DNA of 64,000 nucleotides from Zelopaecilomyces penicillatus (Eukaryota; Ascomycota; Sordariomycetes; Hypocreales; Pseudodiploosporaceae): positions 198,501-262,500 of the forward strand of contig VCCP01000006.1 in NCBI GenBank assembly GCA_005765155.1, read 5' to 3'. Every line of letters starts with the position of its first letter. The first letter of the stretch is position 1. The translations under genes and the position numbers were made by a program. The notes beneath the pieces were generated by a model. That model ran no database searches. It was given only the letters and a program-made list of their open reading frames with translations, and was not told the DNA's origin. Shown here piece after piece: positions 1 through 10,631 of this stretch.

Positions 1-286
1 AGACACTATGCCCGCTCCCCCATGTGTGGGTTTCATCCGTCGGCCATTGACTTGCACCTGCCTTTTTGAAGAGGGACCACATCCAAGGGCAGGTTGGAAA
101 GCCTGGTTGCTAGCTGAACTTGCCTAATTTGACATCTTCAAGATGGAAGGGGTTCTAAATGTGCACAAGATGCAAGAATGTCCACATGGAGAAGGAAAGA
201 GCACGAACAGATCAGGGTAGGCGGCGAGGGAGGTAGCCCGTCTAATTAATGTATTTTCAATTTTAACATCTCCGGCCAGTCCATGG

Positions 287-3250
287 ATGAAGCCAATTCA
301 TCGCTACTCCATCAAATCTTACGCGATCTCATTGCAGACCATCATGCCACTGGTTTCTTCTACTCCTTCGCGGACGGTGAGCCAAACGTCGTCGGGTTAC
401 TTCAGTTCCATACCATCCGCTCCCAGCACGAACAATGTTGCTCCCCTACGTGATGTTATTGGAGAATCATCCAGCCGGGGAAGTCTGGGGCAATACACGC
501 CATCAGTAGCATATGAAAGATCCAGTACTGCTCGTACATTGCCATCGAGGACAACCATGCGTCCTAGCACTGCCTCTGGGCGCAAGTCTCGCGCGACCAC
601 CACATCATCAATCTTCGGGGGCGAGCCGCAAAGCATTGTGTGCGCAGTTAGTGAAGCTCGTGGAATATCCCCTTCCGTTGGCATTGCTTTCATCAACGTC
701 ACCCTCGGCGAAGTAACCCTCAGCCAAATTTGTGATAATCAACTTTATTACAAAACCATTCACAAAATGCAACTGGCATCACCATCGCGTATCATTTTCA
801 CACACGCAGCTTGTCCTCCAAACCAATCAAGTGCACTTTATTCACGGCTACAAGAGAGCATGCCGGAGATACAGGTCGATAGCTTTGAACGATCTGCCTG
901 GTCTGAGACTGTTGGATTAGAATATATTCGTGACCTGGGTATTGAATCCGATTTCGAGCCAATCAAGGTGGCTCTAGAGGGCAAATATTATGCAGTTTCC
1001 TCTTTCTCTGCAGTGAGTCTCCTTTAATATTTTTATTCTTGCATTATTAGGTACTATTGATGATTTTCAGGCCATGAAGTACATTGAGAAGCAGTTTAGC
1101 ATTAGCTTCGCCCCTCACTCACTTCGAATCAGATACCAACCCTCTCATGATACCATGATGATCAACATTTCTGCAATCAAAAATCTGGAGATTGTGCAGA
1201 ACATGAAAAACCCAAAGTCTAAAGACACATTATTTGGTCTCCTCAACCATACCGCAACTCCTATGGGTTCACGAATGCTTCGTAGCAACATAATGCAGCC
1301 GCCGACTAGCCAAGCTAGATTTATCCAACCTCGATACGATGCACTGGAGGAACTAACAGCAAACGAAGAAATGTTTCGCGAAATTCGTAAAGGTGATGAC
1401 TTCAAATTATCTCATGCACTCTAACTATACATTGACCTAATATATACACTCAGCTCTCAAACCATTTTACGATGTGGAGAGGATGCTTACCAAGGTTATT
1501 TCATAATAAACCACAGCGCTTTCTTCGCTAATCTTAGTAGTTCATCACAATCTCGAATGCAAAAAACATCTGCCAGGCTGAAGAGCAGTTGACACAAGTA
1601 TTAATGATGAAAAACTTTCTGGAGTCTCTTCCGGGCTTATACAGGGCCCTCGGTCCGGCAAAAAGCGACTTGCTGGTGAAGTGCCGTGATCATTGCCGTC
1701 CAGATGTCCCTGCTCCGATTCTCCAGGGAATTCTCAAAACAATTGAACCAGATGTAACATATACTAAGTCTTCGTTGGATATACGTAATCAGCGAGCCTT
1801 TGCAGTTAAGTCTGGCTTCAACGGTATGCTGGATGTCTCCCGCCAAACGTACAAGGAGATAACAGCTCAAATTCATCAACATGTCGACGAGATTAATGGT
1901 ATGACGAGCCGAGACGGAGGAATGAGACATCTGATCACTGACAGCATTTTAGAACAATATAGGATCATCGCGAAGCTGAAGTTTGACAATTCTCGCAAGT
2001 ACTGGCTACAACTGAAAAAAAAAGACTTGGGTGACTTGATGTTACCGGATGTTTTTATTAATGCAATACCAAAAAGAGACAAGATCGAGTGTCAAACGCT
2101 TAGTCTTCTGAAATTAAATTCAAGACTCTCGGATACGTCCAATGAGGTGGTTGCGAGAAGTGATACCGTCCTCCAAAGTTTGATGGAAGATTTGCGAAGT
2201 CAAGCCCCTGGGCTTTTCAAGATCTCCGATTCTATTGCCCTTGTTGATATGATAGCTTCATTTGGAGAGTTGGCCACAACGCGTGATTATGTCAAGCCAG
2301 AAATGTTAGAAACGTTGGCACTAAAAGCTGCACGACATCCGATTCTAGACAAGGTAAGTTCTTTATCAAAAGTTTGACACCGGTATTTGGCAAGCGATAG
2401 GTAGTGCTAATGCTTTGGATAGACAATGGATGGCAGTTTCATCCCTAACGATTATTATGCAACGGAGCAGTATTGTTTTCACATTGTAACCGGTTGCAAC
2501 ATGGGAGGCAAAAGCACCTATATTCGAGCAGTCGCATTGCTACAAATCATGGCTCAGATCGGCTCATTCGTCCCCGCTGAGTATGCGGCATTCCCAATTA
2601 TCCATAACATTTTTGCCCGTGTCTCGACTGAAGATAATATCGAAGAAAATCTATCTACATTCTCTGTAGAGATGCGAGAAATGGCATTCATTCTCCGGAA
2701 TGTTGATGACAAAAGTCTTGCCATCATCGATGAGCTGGGCCGTGGCACAAGCACCAGGGATGGACTAGCAATTGCGATTGCCATGTCAGAAGCTCTAATT
2801 GAGAGCAAAGCCTCGGTTTGGTTTGCAACTCATTTTGCTGAGCTTGCTAGAGTTCTTGCAGACCGCCCCAAAGTGTTAAATCTTCACTTGGCTGCCGACA
2901 ACGCAATTCTGGAGGATGGGATGCCGCATATCACAATGTTATACAAAGCTACTGCAGGAACTGTGGATGATTCCCAACATTACGGTATACATCTGGCCCG
3001 AGCATTGGGACTGCCGCCAAGCTTCATAGAAATGGCTGAACATGTTGCCAGTAACCTACGACATAAGAGAGAGTCCAAGCTTCAGAGCTCAGCTTCTCGT
3101 AAACTCAACGCTCGTCGGAAGCTTATCCTTAATCTTCATGCGGCATTGCTGCAAGCCAGAGATTCTGGCAGTGACGAGGCACTTCCGGGGTACCTTGTTC
3201 GACTCCAAGAAGAGTTCATCATGCGTATGGAAGAGATAGATGGCATGTGA
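287..3250 (+). CDS. msh4: MutS homologue MSH4, meiotic crossover protein
   Basis: MSH4 pairs with MSH5 to form a nuclear clamp that stabilises recombination intermediates and promotes meiotic crossovers; it does not act in mismatch repair. Five exons are read: 287-1012, 1071-1392, 1454-1494, 1541-2353 and 2423-3250, giving about 909 residues, near the usual fungal length. The ATPase domain is complete: Walker A GCNMGGKST near residue 660, Walker B LAIIDELGRGTSTRDG near 733, then the helix-turn-helix dimerisation part. The motif IVCAVSEARGIS in exon 1 is typical of fungal MSH4. No N-terminal mismatch-recognition domain is present, as expected for MSH4. The Ser/Thr-rich first 100 residues are poorly conserved, so the true start may lie downstream; an overlapping ATG at 283 opens a different frame. 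Exon 3 is only 41 nt. The family call is firm, while the start and the 1495-1540 intron are less certain. Confidence 0.93.
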
Positions 3251-4904
3251 GCCTGTGAGGATGTGAAAGCTATTTGATCAGAATTAACGCACAATGAAGC
3301 CCCTATTAGTCTGAATGGTTGTCTTTTTATGTTCTCACATGCATTTGGGTTTTTTTTTACTCCGGTCCTATGTAAACTAACGAACCAATGCTGGTGTACG
3401 TACTGAATGGTGATGTTCATGTTCGTCGAGATGATGCGCTTCAATAATGAGTTGTTGCTATCATATTTGCCAACCACATGGTATAGCTAGCTAATCCTGC
3501 CGTGGGAAATTCATCAGGTTCAGTCTACCTTTTGCAAATTGGTCAATTGAATGCTGCCAAGTGAGTAGTTAGTGGTGCTATTCTCAAAAGGGGTATGCTG
3601 AATTGTAAGTTCATTCGGTAAGCAGATGTCAAAACTCACAGCTCACGGTAATATTGCATAAACAAGAGATGCAGGACATGGTTGTTGAGACTTGATGATC
3701 GGTAAAGTTTCAGCAAACGGGCAAGGGCATATTCTCACGTCAAATTATATAAATCAAGTCCTTATCTCTGTCACCAGTCTCTGTTCACGAAGAATTTTTA
3801 TGAAGCGAAAAAAAGCCCAGACGGTCAATGAGATACGGGATTATTTGAAAAGACTGGGGTTGCTGACAGAATGCAGAAAGTGTTGACCAATGTGATGAAG
3901 AATGTGACATTTAGATGGTGGCTAAGAATAAGTCCGCGCTGAATATAACAGGCGCAAGGAAGCTGGCGAATTCGAGTATCCCAATTGAACAGCCGACCAA
4001 CTGGAGATGATCTCCCTAACAAGTTGCAAGATGATTGAGGCTAGGAAAAGAGATCCAAGGAGCAAAAAAATCCCAACAGCTTGGCTGAAAAGGTTAGGCT
4101 TTTCCGCGATTGGATTTTTTTTCTTTTTTTAAAAAAGGTGCTAATATCCGTCTGTAAGTACAGGGTGGATCATGGAATGGTGATTCTGGATTACAGTGGT
4201 GCAAAAGTGACGTTTGACTCCAGAGAGCTTCCCCCAGAGCGGAGGAGGCTCGACTTTTATGCTCCCATTTTGCATTGTCGCCGTTTCTAGACCTTGCTAA
4301 GCTTGCTCGCATTTTTTTTTAAATAGCTCTTAACAAAACCAATCTTAGACAACGGATTGATATCGCCAATAATTGCCGAGTGTATCTATTGCTGTGATTG
4401 CTCGCCCGTGATCTCTGGATACGCGTAACGGAGCAGCTAGGGTGACGTAATGGAGGGTAGACGGACGTGGCGACTGACGAATTCGCCCAAGGCAACCATT
4501 GAGGCATGTCTTGGCTGGATTGTGGCGGTGCACGCCACTTCTGCCCACTCTGACTGTGGGAGGCCACCCACCCTTCTTTATCCCTCCAGAACAACTTGTA
4601 TCCTGTCTTGATGATGTTGGAACTTGTATGTGCGTACTATAGTTACGTAGTACAGTAAGTGTCTCAGCTTTTCTCTTCCCCATGGCTATGGCATGTGAAC
4701 ATTTGCCCCCCCACGCGTTGTGTTCCAGGCGTGCGCGGCCTTGCTAGACCGTCCATTCGTGGGTGCCTGTAAACTAGGCTGAGCACATGGACCCATGAGT
4801 CCATGGCTTTGTATAAAAGATGACGACGGTGATTCAGATTTCTGCAAAATCACCTGCCGGGTTTTTTCATATATCCCTCCACCCCCCTCCGCCGTACCTT
4901 GGTT
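3251..4904. other. intergenic region between msh4 and dynamin-like gene
   Basis: No supported gene. It holds the 3' flank of msh4 and the promoter side of the dynamin-like gene. T- and A-rich runs occur near 3350-3360, 4118-4135 and 4312-4320, and a TACGTA-type palindrome lies near 4645. Open frames here are under 115 codons and resemble no family. Confidence 0.6.
4812..4819 (+). promoter_or_regulatory. candidate TATA box of the dynamin-like gene
   Basis: TATAAAAG lies 86 bp before the first ATG of the downstream reading frame, a reasonable distance for a fungal core promoter. The assignment rests on motif and spacing only. Confidence 0.45.
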
Positions 4905-7445
4905 ATGGGTTCTCTGTTCGTTAACCCCCCAGACATGAATACAGCACCCTCCATCGGATCCTCCTTGGACGCCCAAGGCCTTGCGCACGAACAGCGCGGC
5001 CTGCTAGACCTTATCGACAAGCTTCAGTTTGCTCAACTTGACAATGTCAAACTACCGCAGATCGTTGTTGTCGGAGACCAGTCCGCAGGGAAGAGCTCTG
5101 TGCTTGAGGCACTCAGCGGCACGCCGTTCCCTCGGGATGCTGGAGCCTGTACACGCTTCGCGACGGAGATCCGCTTGAGAAGGTCCAAGGAAACCAACCT
5201 CAAAGTGTCCATTATTCCTGACAAGACTCGCCCATACAATGAGCAGGCTCGCTTATTGCAGTACGGTGGCAATGTCGCCGTTGATATGTCCTTTGATGGC
5301 ATGATGAGGGAGGCAACCGAGCTGATAGCTCCTCGAAATATTCCTGGCCGGTTTGCGGCTCGCGATATTCTTGTCGTGGAGAAAACAGGCCCAGATATGC
5401 CTCTTCTCACTTTGGTCGACCTCCCCGGTCTTGTCCGCGTTGCAAACCGGGACCAGTCGGAAGCTGATATTCAGACGATTGAGGTCCTATCAGATCGATA
5501 CATGAAAAGTAGTCGAACAATAATACTTGCTGTTATTGGCGGCAACAATGACTATGTTCAGGCACCCATCTTGCAAAAAGCTCGCCATTTTGACCCTTCA
5601 GGGTCCCGTACCATTGGTGTTTTGACAAAGCCGGATATGACAGAAGGCATCGGCCTTGAGGAAAAGTTCATCGAACTGATTACCAACCAGGACCGAGAAA
5701 ACAACTTCAAGCTCGGATGGTATGTCTTGCTTAACCCTGGACCTGGCGAAAACTGGTCATCCGCCGAGGATCGAGCTCGACGGGAAGCAGAGTTCTTCAC
5801 TCGGGGTAAATGGTCGGCCTTGCCTCCTCAGATGTGGGGTATCGATGCCCTGCGGCAGAAACTGAGCTCACAGCTGCAGCGACACATCGGAAAGCACGTT
5901 AAATCTCTTCGCCGGCAAATTCAGCAGTCGCTTGAGCAGTGTGAAACGGAACTCAAGTCCATGGGAGCTGGGAAAGACACCATTGAGGAGATGCGTTTCG
6001 AGATGGGCGAGCTCTTTACAGCCTCAAATAATCTCGTTACTCCCGCCATCAATGGAAATTACAAGAATCCATTCGGGCAGCGGTTCTTCGGCAGGCAGTT
6101 TAGCCCTAAAGGCACCCCTCCGCAGAAACTTCGTGCCCGTGTTCGCGAAGAAAGTGAACGATTCGCGCGACTATTTCGCCAGCACGGTCGCAAGGTAAAC
6201 TTTAGCACTCCCGGAGTCGCCAACCTCCCTGCCGCCGGCGTTGTCGGAGACCAGTCAAAGCGGGAGTTCGCCCAGAGAGAGGTCGAACCCCTCTTACGTC
6301 AAATTCGTGGCAACGAACTTCCACTCGATTCTAATCCACGGGCGCCGTACATTCTGTTTCAAGACTTCTCACGCAATTGGCCAGTTCTGGCTCGAGAGTA
6401 CAAGGACAACGTTGGTGTGATCTGCAATGAGTTTCTAGCTGACGTTATTGACCACGTTTGGCCCATGCGTATGCGCGATCCGCTGCGCTTCCACTTTCTG
6501 GAAGTGAAGATTAAGGAGCTGATGGAGAGCTCAGAGGAAGAGCTCAGTCGATTGACGGACGACATGGAACTCGAAATCCAGCCCTATGATCCAGAATACG
6601 AGGACCGTCTAATAAGGTGGCGAGCAGAGGCTACTCAGGACGGCGGTTCATATACCGAGGCAGAAGAGGTCTTGGAGAAGATGCTCATCTACTACGACTT
6701 GACTGCTCGGATATTCACCCGAAATGTTATCACTCAGGTCGTCGAGCGACATCTTCTTCTTGGTATGCTTGGCTTATTCAACCCAATCGAAATTCTGCGT
6801 ATGCCGAACACGACGATTGAGGCTGTTGCGGCTGAGAACAAAGAGACTCGCGATAGACGATTGGCCTTGAAGGCAAGAAAGGTGACGATTGAAGAGGCAC
6901 GAAATATTTGTGCCAATCTGGCTATGAGGAGCGAGCTGCGTGGTTATGATGATGAACCAGACGATGAGGTCGCAACAGATGATGAAGAATCTTCAAGAAC
7001 ACCAGCTCACAACCGCAAGTCAGTTGCATCAGCCGCTTCAGTCACTTCAGTAGCGTCACCATACGAACAAACCCAGGCCCATCAGCCGCTGAAAGCTCAA
7101 GATTCCACACGCCGCACATCAAAACTTGAGGAACGCCCCCGTCAACCAACGAATATGGAATCGGTCCGCCGGACTCCGGTACCACCGCAAGACTTTGCCA
7201 ACAATCAAGCAGCCCCAGCTAACCAAGACTGGGAGCAATCTTACTATGGGGGCGCATCACAACAGCAGGCTCCGCACCATGCACCACCACCGCCTCCTCC
7301 CCGTCCTCAAAAGCTAGGCTTTGACGAAAATGAGCGGTTTTATGACAATACAGTACCCCGGGGCGAGTCTGTCGGTAGGGGTAAGGAGAGTGCCCGGCAG
7401 CGGTTGGCAACGGTCATGAAAATGGGGACAGGCAACCCGAACTAA
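4905..7445 (+). CDS. dynamin-family (Mx/dynamin-like) large GTPase with proline-rich tail
   Basis: A single exon encodes about 846 residues. The dynamin GTPase domain fills the first 320 residues: P-loop GDQSAGKSS near 57-65, switch DLPG near 170 and the guanine-specificity motif TKPD near 240. A helical stalk follows, then a GTPase-effector-like segment near 590-690 (YYDLTARIFTRNVITQVVERH). After it comes an acidic, Ser/Thr-rich, proline-rich tail with a run of six prolines. No PH domain or membrane segment is seen. Proteins of this kind self-assemble and use GTP hydrolysis to remodel membranes; the exact compartment is not readable. The layout fits the fungal Mx/dynamin-like group better than the classical Vps1 or Dnm1, because the tail follows the effector domain and the sequence is divergent. 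ATG 4935 (MNTAPS) is an alternative start. All key GTPase residues are intact. Confidence 0.88.
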   Translation: MGSLFVNPPDMNTAPSIGSSLDAQGLAHEQRGLLDLIDKLQFAQLDNVKLPQIVVVGDQSAGKSSVLEALSGTPFPRDAGACTRFATEIRLRRSKETNLKVSIIPDKTRPYNEQARLLQYGGNVAVDMSFDGMMREATELIAPRNIPGRFAARDILVVEKTGPDMPLLTLVDLPGLVRVANRDQSEADIQTIEVLSDRYMKSSRTIILAVIGGNNDYVQAPILQKARHFDPSGSRTIGVLTKPDMTEGIGLEEKFIELITNQDRENNFKLGWYVLLNPGPGENWSSAEDRARREAEFFTRGKWSALPPQMWGIDALRQKLSSQLQRHIGKHVKSLRRQIQQSLEQCETELKSMGAGKDTIEEMRFEMGELFTASNNLVTPAINGNYKNPFGQRFFGRQFSPKGTPPQKLRARVREESERFARLFRQHGRKVNFSTPGVANLPAAGVVGDQSKREFAQREVEPLLRQIRGNELPLDSNPRAPYILFQDFSRNWPVLAREYKDNVGVICNEFLADVIDHVWPMRMRDPLRFHFLEVKIKELMESSEEELSRLTDDMELEIQPYDPEYEDRLIRWRAEATQDGGSYTEAEEVLEKMLIYYDLTARIFTRNVITQVVERHLLLGMLGLFNPIEILRMPNTTIEAVAAENKETRDRRLALKARKVTIEEARNICANLAMRSELRGYDDEPDDEVATDDEESSRTPAHNRKSVASAASVTSVASPYEQTQAHQPLKAQDSTRRTSKLEERPRQPTNMESVRRTPVPPQDFANNQAAPANQDWEQSYYGGASQQQAPHHAPPPPPPRPQKLGFDENERFYDNTVPRGESVGRGKESARQRLATVMKMGTGNPN

Positions 7446-8326
7446 GGGAAGCTAACGGATTGGTTGTTCAAGACATTTCTAACAAAGTCAAGACTGCTAG
7501 AAGCTACTATCATTGTTTAGAAGTCATCAGATATTTTTAGTACGAGGTTTGCACTTGTCTTGATGTTGGAGAAATTTCAGTTACTCTGTCATTCTGGAAA
7601 GGTGTATATATCCCATTTTTTGCACAGTCATGAGCAGGTCAGGCCATTTACAATTTGTTTATTCTAGATTAGATTAGCACAGAATTGAGCGAAATGTACT
7701 ACATATAGTCACAAGAGATCGAATATTGGACAATTGGCGTTGAATAAACACAACCTCATCTTTTGAAAGCCCATCCCTGGTTGAGAATCCTAACATATGT
7801 TGTCATCTTAAATTGCCAATGACAATGGATCGTAAATAGATTCTGGCTCAATGACCTGCGATATATTGCTCACCATCCTGCAATCAACACACGACTAGTT
7901 GCAATTGCAGAATCAACTACGAATGGTAGATCCAAAGCTTACCCAAATACTTCCCCCAGCTGCAACTGTTGCCCTTTTTAGCGACGAGGCGGGCCAGTTG
8001 ACCAATAGGCTGAGCATTCATTTGTCAAACGGACATAAGCGGAGTTATTGGAACTTAATCAGCTACTTCAATCAGTTGTCAGTGGAACTTGGGTTTGCCG
8101 CTAACGTTTCTAGGCTATGAACCGGGTATTCTTCTCATGCGTGTGTTGGTAAATCAATCTATGACGAGATATTATATAAAGGAGAACGAACATCTTATAC
8201 TTTTTTGTTTGATCTTCGAAACCGCAACACTGTTAACTCCACATGAGTCCGTAACTTGAGTGAAGAAACCGAAAAAAAAGAGACATCATATATTGAACCA
8301 CTGGGAATTAATGTTACAAGCCCGCA
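7446..8326. other. intergenic region
   Basis: Contains the 3' flank of the dynamin-like gene and the promoter of the dehydrogenase. A 73-codon frame at 7899-8120 has no recognisable features. No repeats or RNA genes are seen. Confidence 0.55.
8173..8180 (+). promoter_or_regulatory. candidate TATA box of the short-chain dehydrogenase gene
   Basis: TATATAAA lies 147 bp before the ATG at 8327. It is supported by motif and position only. Confidence 0.35.
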
Positions 8327-9505
8327 ATGTCTGCTGCTCTTAAACTGGTGCAAGCGCAGTACACGGCGCTCCCCATTACGCTGCAGCCCAGCGACTGCGA
8401 GGGCAAAACGTACATCATCACAGGATCCAACAACGGGTTAGGCTTCGAGGCTGCTAAGCACTTGGTCCGGATGGGTTCTGCACGTGTTATCGTCGCTGTC
8501 CGCAATCTCAAGAGCGGGGAAGCAGCCAAAGATGCTATTGAGTCCGAAACAGATCGCCAGGGTGTAATACAAGTATGGCACGTCGATCTGTCCTCGTACG
8601 AATCGGTAGCGGGGTTCGCAAAGCGGGTTGGCGAAGAGCTTGATCGGGTGGACGGGTTGATAGAGAACGCAGCACTGTCGCATGGGCAGTTTATTGAGGC
8701 GGAGGGTAATGAGATGAACATGACTGTCAATGTTTTGTCGACCATTTTGATGGCTCTCCTTGTGCTGCCGCATTTGGAAAAGTCCGCTAAGAAATTTGGA
8801 ACTGTGCCTCGGTTGTCTATCGTTGGTAGTATGATTGCGTTTGACGGCAAGTCCACGTTGGATAAGGTCGACAATGAGGATATTCTAGGGTATCTTCGAG
8901 ATCGCCAAAAGTGGGAACCACAAATGGATAACAGGTACATCATTTTGAGAGATGCCAAGTTTTCTGGCAGGTCAATGGGGCAATGGAGTCAGAGGCTAAT
9001 TTGAGATTCTTCAGTTACACCCTGTCTAAGTTGCTATTGCACTTTGCTTTCCTTGAGCTTACAAGACGAGCTCCCTTTTCTCGCACCGGTGTTGTTATAA
9101 ATCTGGTCAATCCAGGAATTTGCCACAGCGGCCTGTCACGCAATGCTAATTTCGTTATGCGCTTGCAAATTGCCTTTGTCCGGTTTCTACTTGCTCGATC
9201 TACCGAGGTCGGCAGCCGCACTCTTCTTCACGGTGTTACTGCGGGTGAAGAAAGCCATGGAAAGTACCTCTCCGAATGCGAAATTGCCGAGTAAGCTTAC
9301 TCCCCCTCCCGATTCAACGTTGTGGAATCTTTCACGTTATGCATGGGGTAATGTTGGCTGATGAGAGATCTTCCAAAGACAAAATGTTCCCGACTGGATA
9401 ACAAATGAGAGTGGGAAACAATGGCAGGCTCGCGTATGGGAAGAGGTGGCCAGATCTTTAGACAAAGTTCAGCCAGGCTGTCTTGACGTTCTTGAAAAGG
9501 CATGA
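8327..9505 (+). CDS. short-chain dehydrogenase/reductase (SDR)
   Basis: Three exons (8327-8934, 9015-9290, 9379-9505) give about 336 residues. The cofactor motif TGSNNGLG lies near residues 32-39, with an NAA-type motif (ENAALSHG) further on. The catalytic Tyr-x3-Lys appears as YTLSK only after the first intron is removed, which supports that splice. The last exon restores the usual ending of this group (VWEEVARSLDKVQPG), which also supports the second intron. The protein belongs to the classical-fold NAD(P)-dependent SDRs common in fungal accessory metabolism; substrates cannot be predicted. No signal peptide or membrane anchor is seen. It lies beside a small secreted-type gene, a Zn2Cys6 regulator and a second oxidoreductase, so it may belong to a small metabolic locus. 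The enzyme looks intact. Confidence 0.9.
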
Positions 9506-9778
9506 TATGATGTGCACCACTAGAGTGCTAGAAGGAGGAAGATGGCTAAAAATCACATTGTTAGGAAATTCCAAGACATCGCTGGGATAATGGAAGGGGA
9601 AATAAAGAAATAACATACCTTGAGTGAATACAGCTACACTTGGCTGGCATCGTATGCGAGTGTCGCATTGGGTCACTCATGTGAGCTTAACACTTGAAGC
9701 GCCAACATCTACCCCTTCTAGATAGTCACCATGATGATGCCCAAGTACTACATCTGTAATTGCGATTTTCACCGCATA

Positions 9779-10228
9779 TTAGTTCTTGTTCGTACATGCC
9801 TGATATCTGCAAGGGAACACACAAATTTTATTATGCACGGCAGCCTGCCAGGCATGTATAAGGACCAAGAAGACAAAAAGACACAAAATTGCAATGATGG
9901 TCTTGACGCTTGATTTTCCATCCCAACTGATGTTGTTTGCAACCACTGGGGTGTTCTTAGTCGAGTCCGATGAGGCCATTTGGATGCTCGACGGTGCGGC
10001 GACGGCAGCTGGAGGGTTGGGATCGAGGAGGGGTTTATTGGCGACAGCGTTGACCCTGACGCTTGCATACTTCTTAAATTGAGTATTGCCTGCTTCTATC
10101 GGAGGCAATGGAGCGGACAGGGTTGCGGTGTTGATCTTGGAGTGGCCAAGGATCTCTTGAGCTGGCCGAGGTACAGCGACAACTATAGCACCTGCAAAGA
10201 AGCAAACAAGGGCATGGCTGAGAAACAT
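9779..10228 (-). CDS. hypothetical small secreted or membrane protein
   Basis: An uninterrupted frame of about 149 residues starts at an ATG followed at once by a hydrophobic stretch (FLSHALVCFFAGAIVVAVP) that reads as a signal peptide or signal anchor. A central Ala/Pro/Ser/Asn-rich part follows, then a second strongly hydrophobic helix (TIIAILCLFVFLVLIHAW) about 30 residues from the end, and a short tail with two cysteines. This suggests a type I or double-anchored membrane protein. No family is recognised. It is convergent with the dehydrogenase, 273 bp away, and on the same strand as the Zn2Cys6 gene. The hydrophobic segments at both ends argue for a real gene, but neither conservation nor expression can be judged here. 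Confidence 0.42.
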   Translation of the reverse strand: MFLSHALVCFFAGAIVVAVPRPAQEILGHSKINTATLSAPLPPIEAGNTQFKKYASVRVNAVANKPLLDPNPPAAVAAPSSIQMASSDSTKNTPVVANNISWDGKSSVKTIIAILCLFVFLVLIHAWQAAVHNKICVFPCRYQACTNKN

Positions 10229-10631
10229 GGCGACGATATTTACAGCACGAGTGGTTATGTGGATGGAGATTTTGCGACTTGGGATCAATTGTGAACATTA
10301 TCCTTCATGAATAGGTTTGGCCATGACTTATATCATCTCTTAATAATCATCCATAAAGCATCGCAGCCCTATCTTGATCAAAATCTAGAGCACAGCCTCG
10401 TCTTTAGGTTAGAAGGCCGCGTACCAGTTGACGAAAACATGTTGGTGACATGAGTCCGAGCCAACCAAACAAATCCCGACCAGGGATGTCATTATCACCA
10501 GCTTGACGTAGCCTTGCATGCGACCAATGAATGGGGGTGGCGTTCATGATTCCCTTGCACCTCGGAAACGCCCCAGATCTTGATTTTTGCGCCTAACCTA
10601 GTTGGGTATGCTGTGTGCGTGCTAGTCTCGT
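10229..10631. other. intergenic region
   Basis: Separates two minus-strand genes and serves as the promoter side of the small membrane protein. Nothing distinctive is seen. Confidence 0.5.

Noticed and set aside
8314..8958. 214-codon frame antisense to the SDR gene
   Set aside because: Overlaps the dehydrogenase exon and carries no motif.
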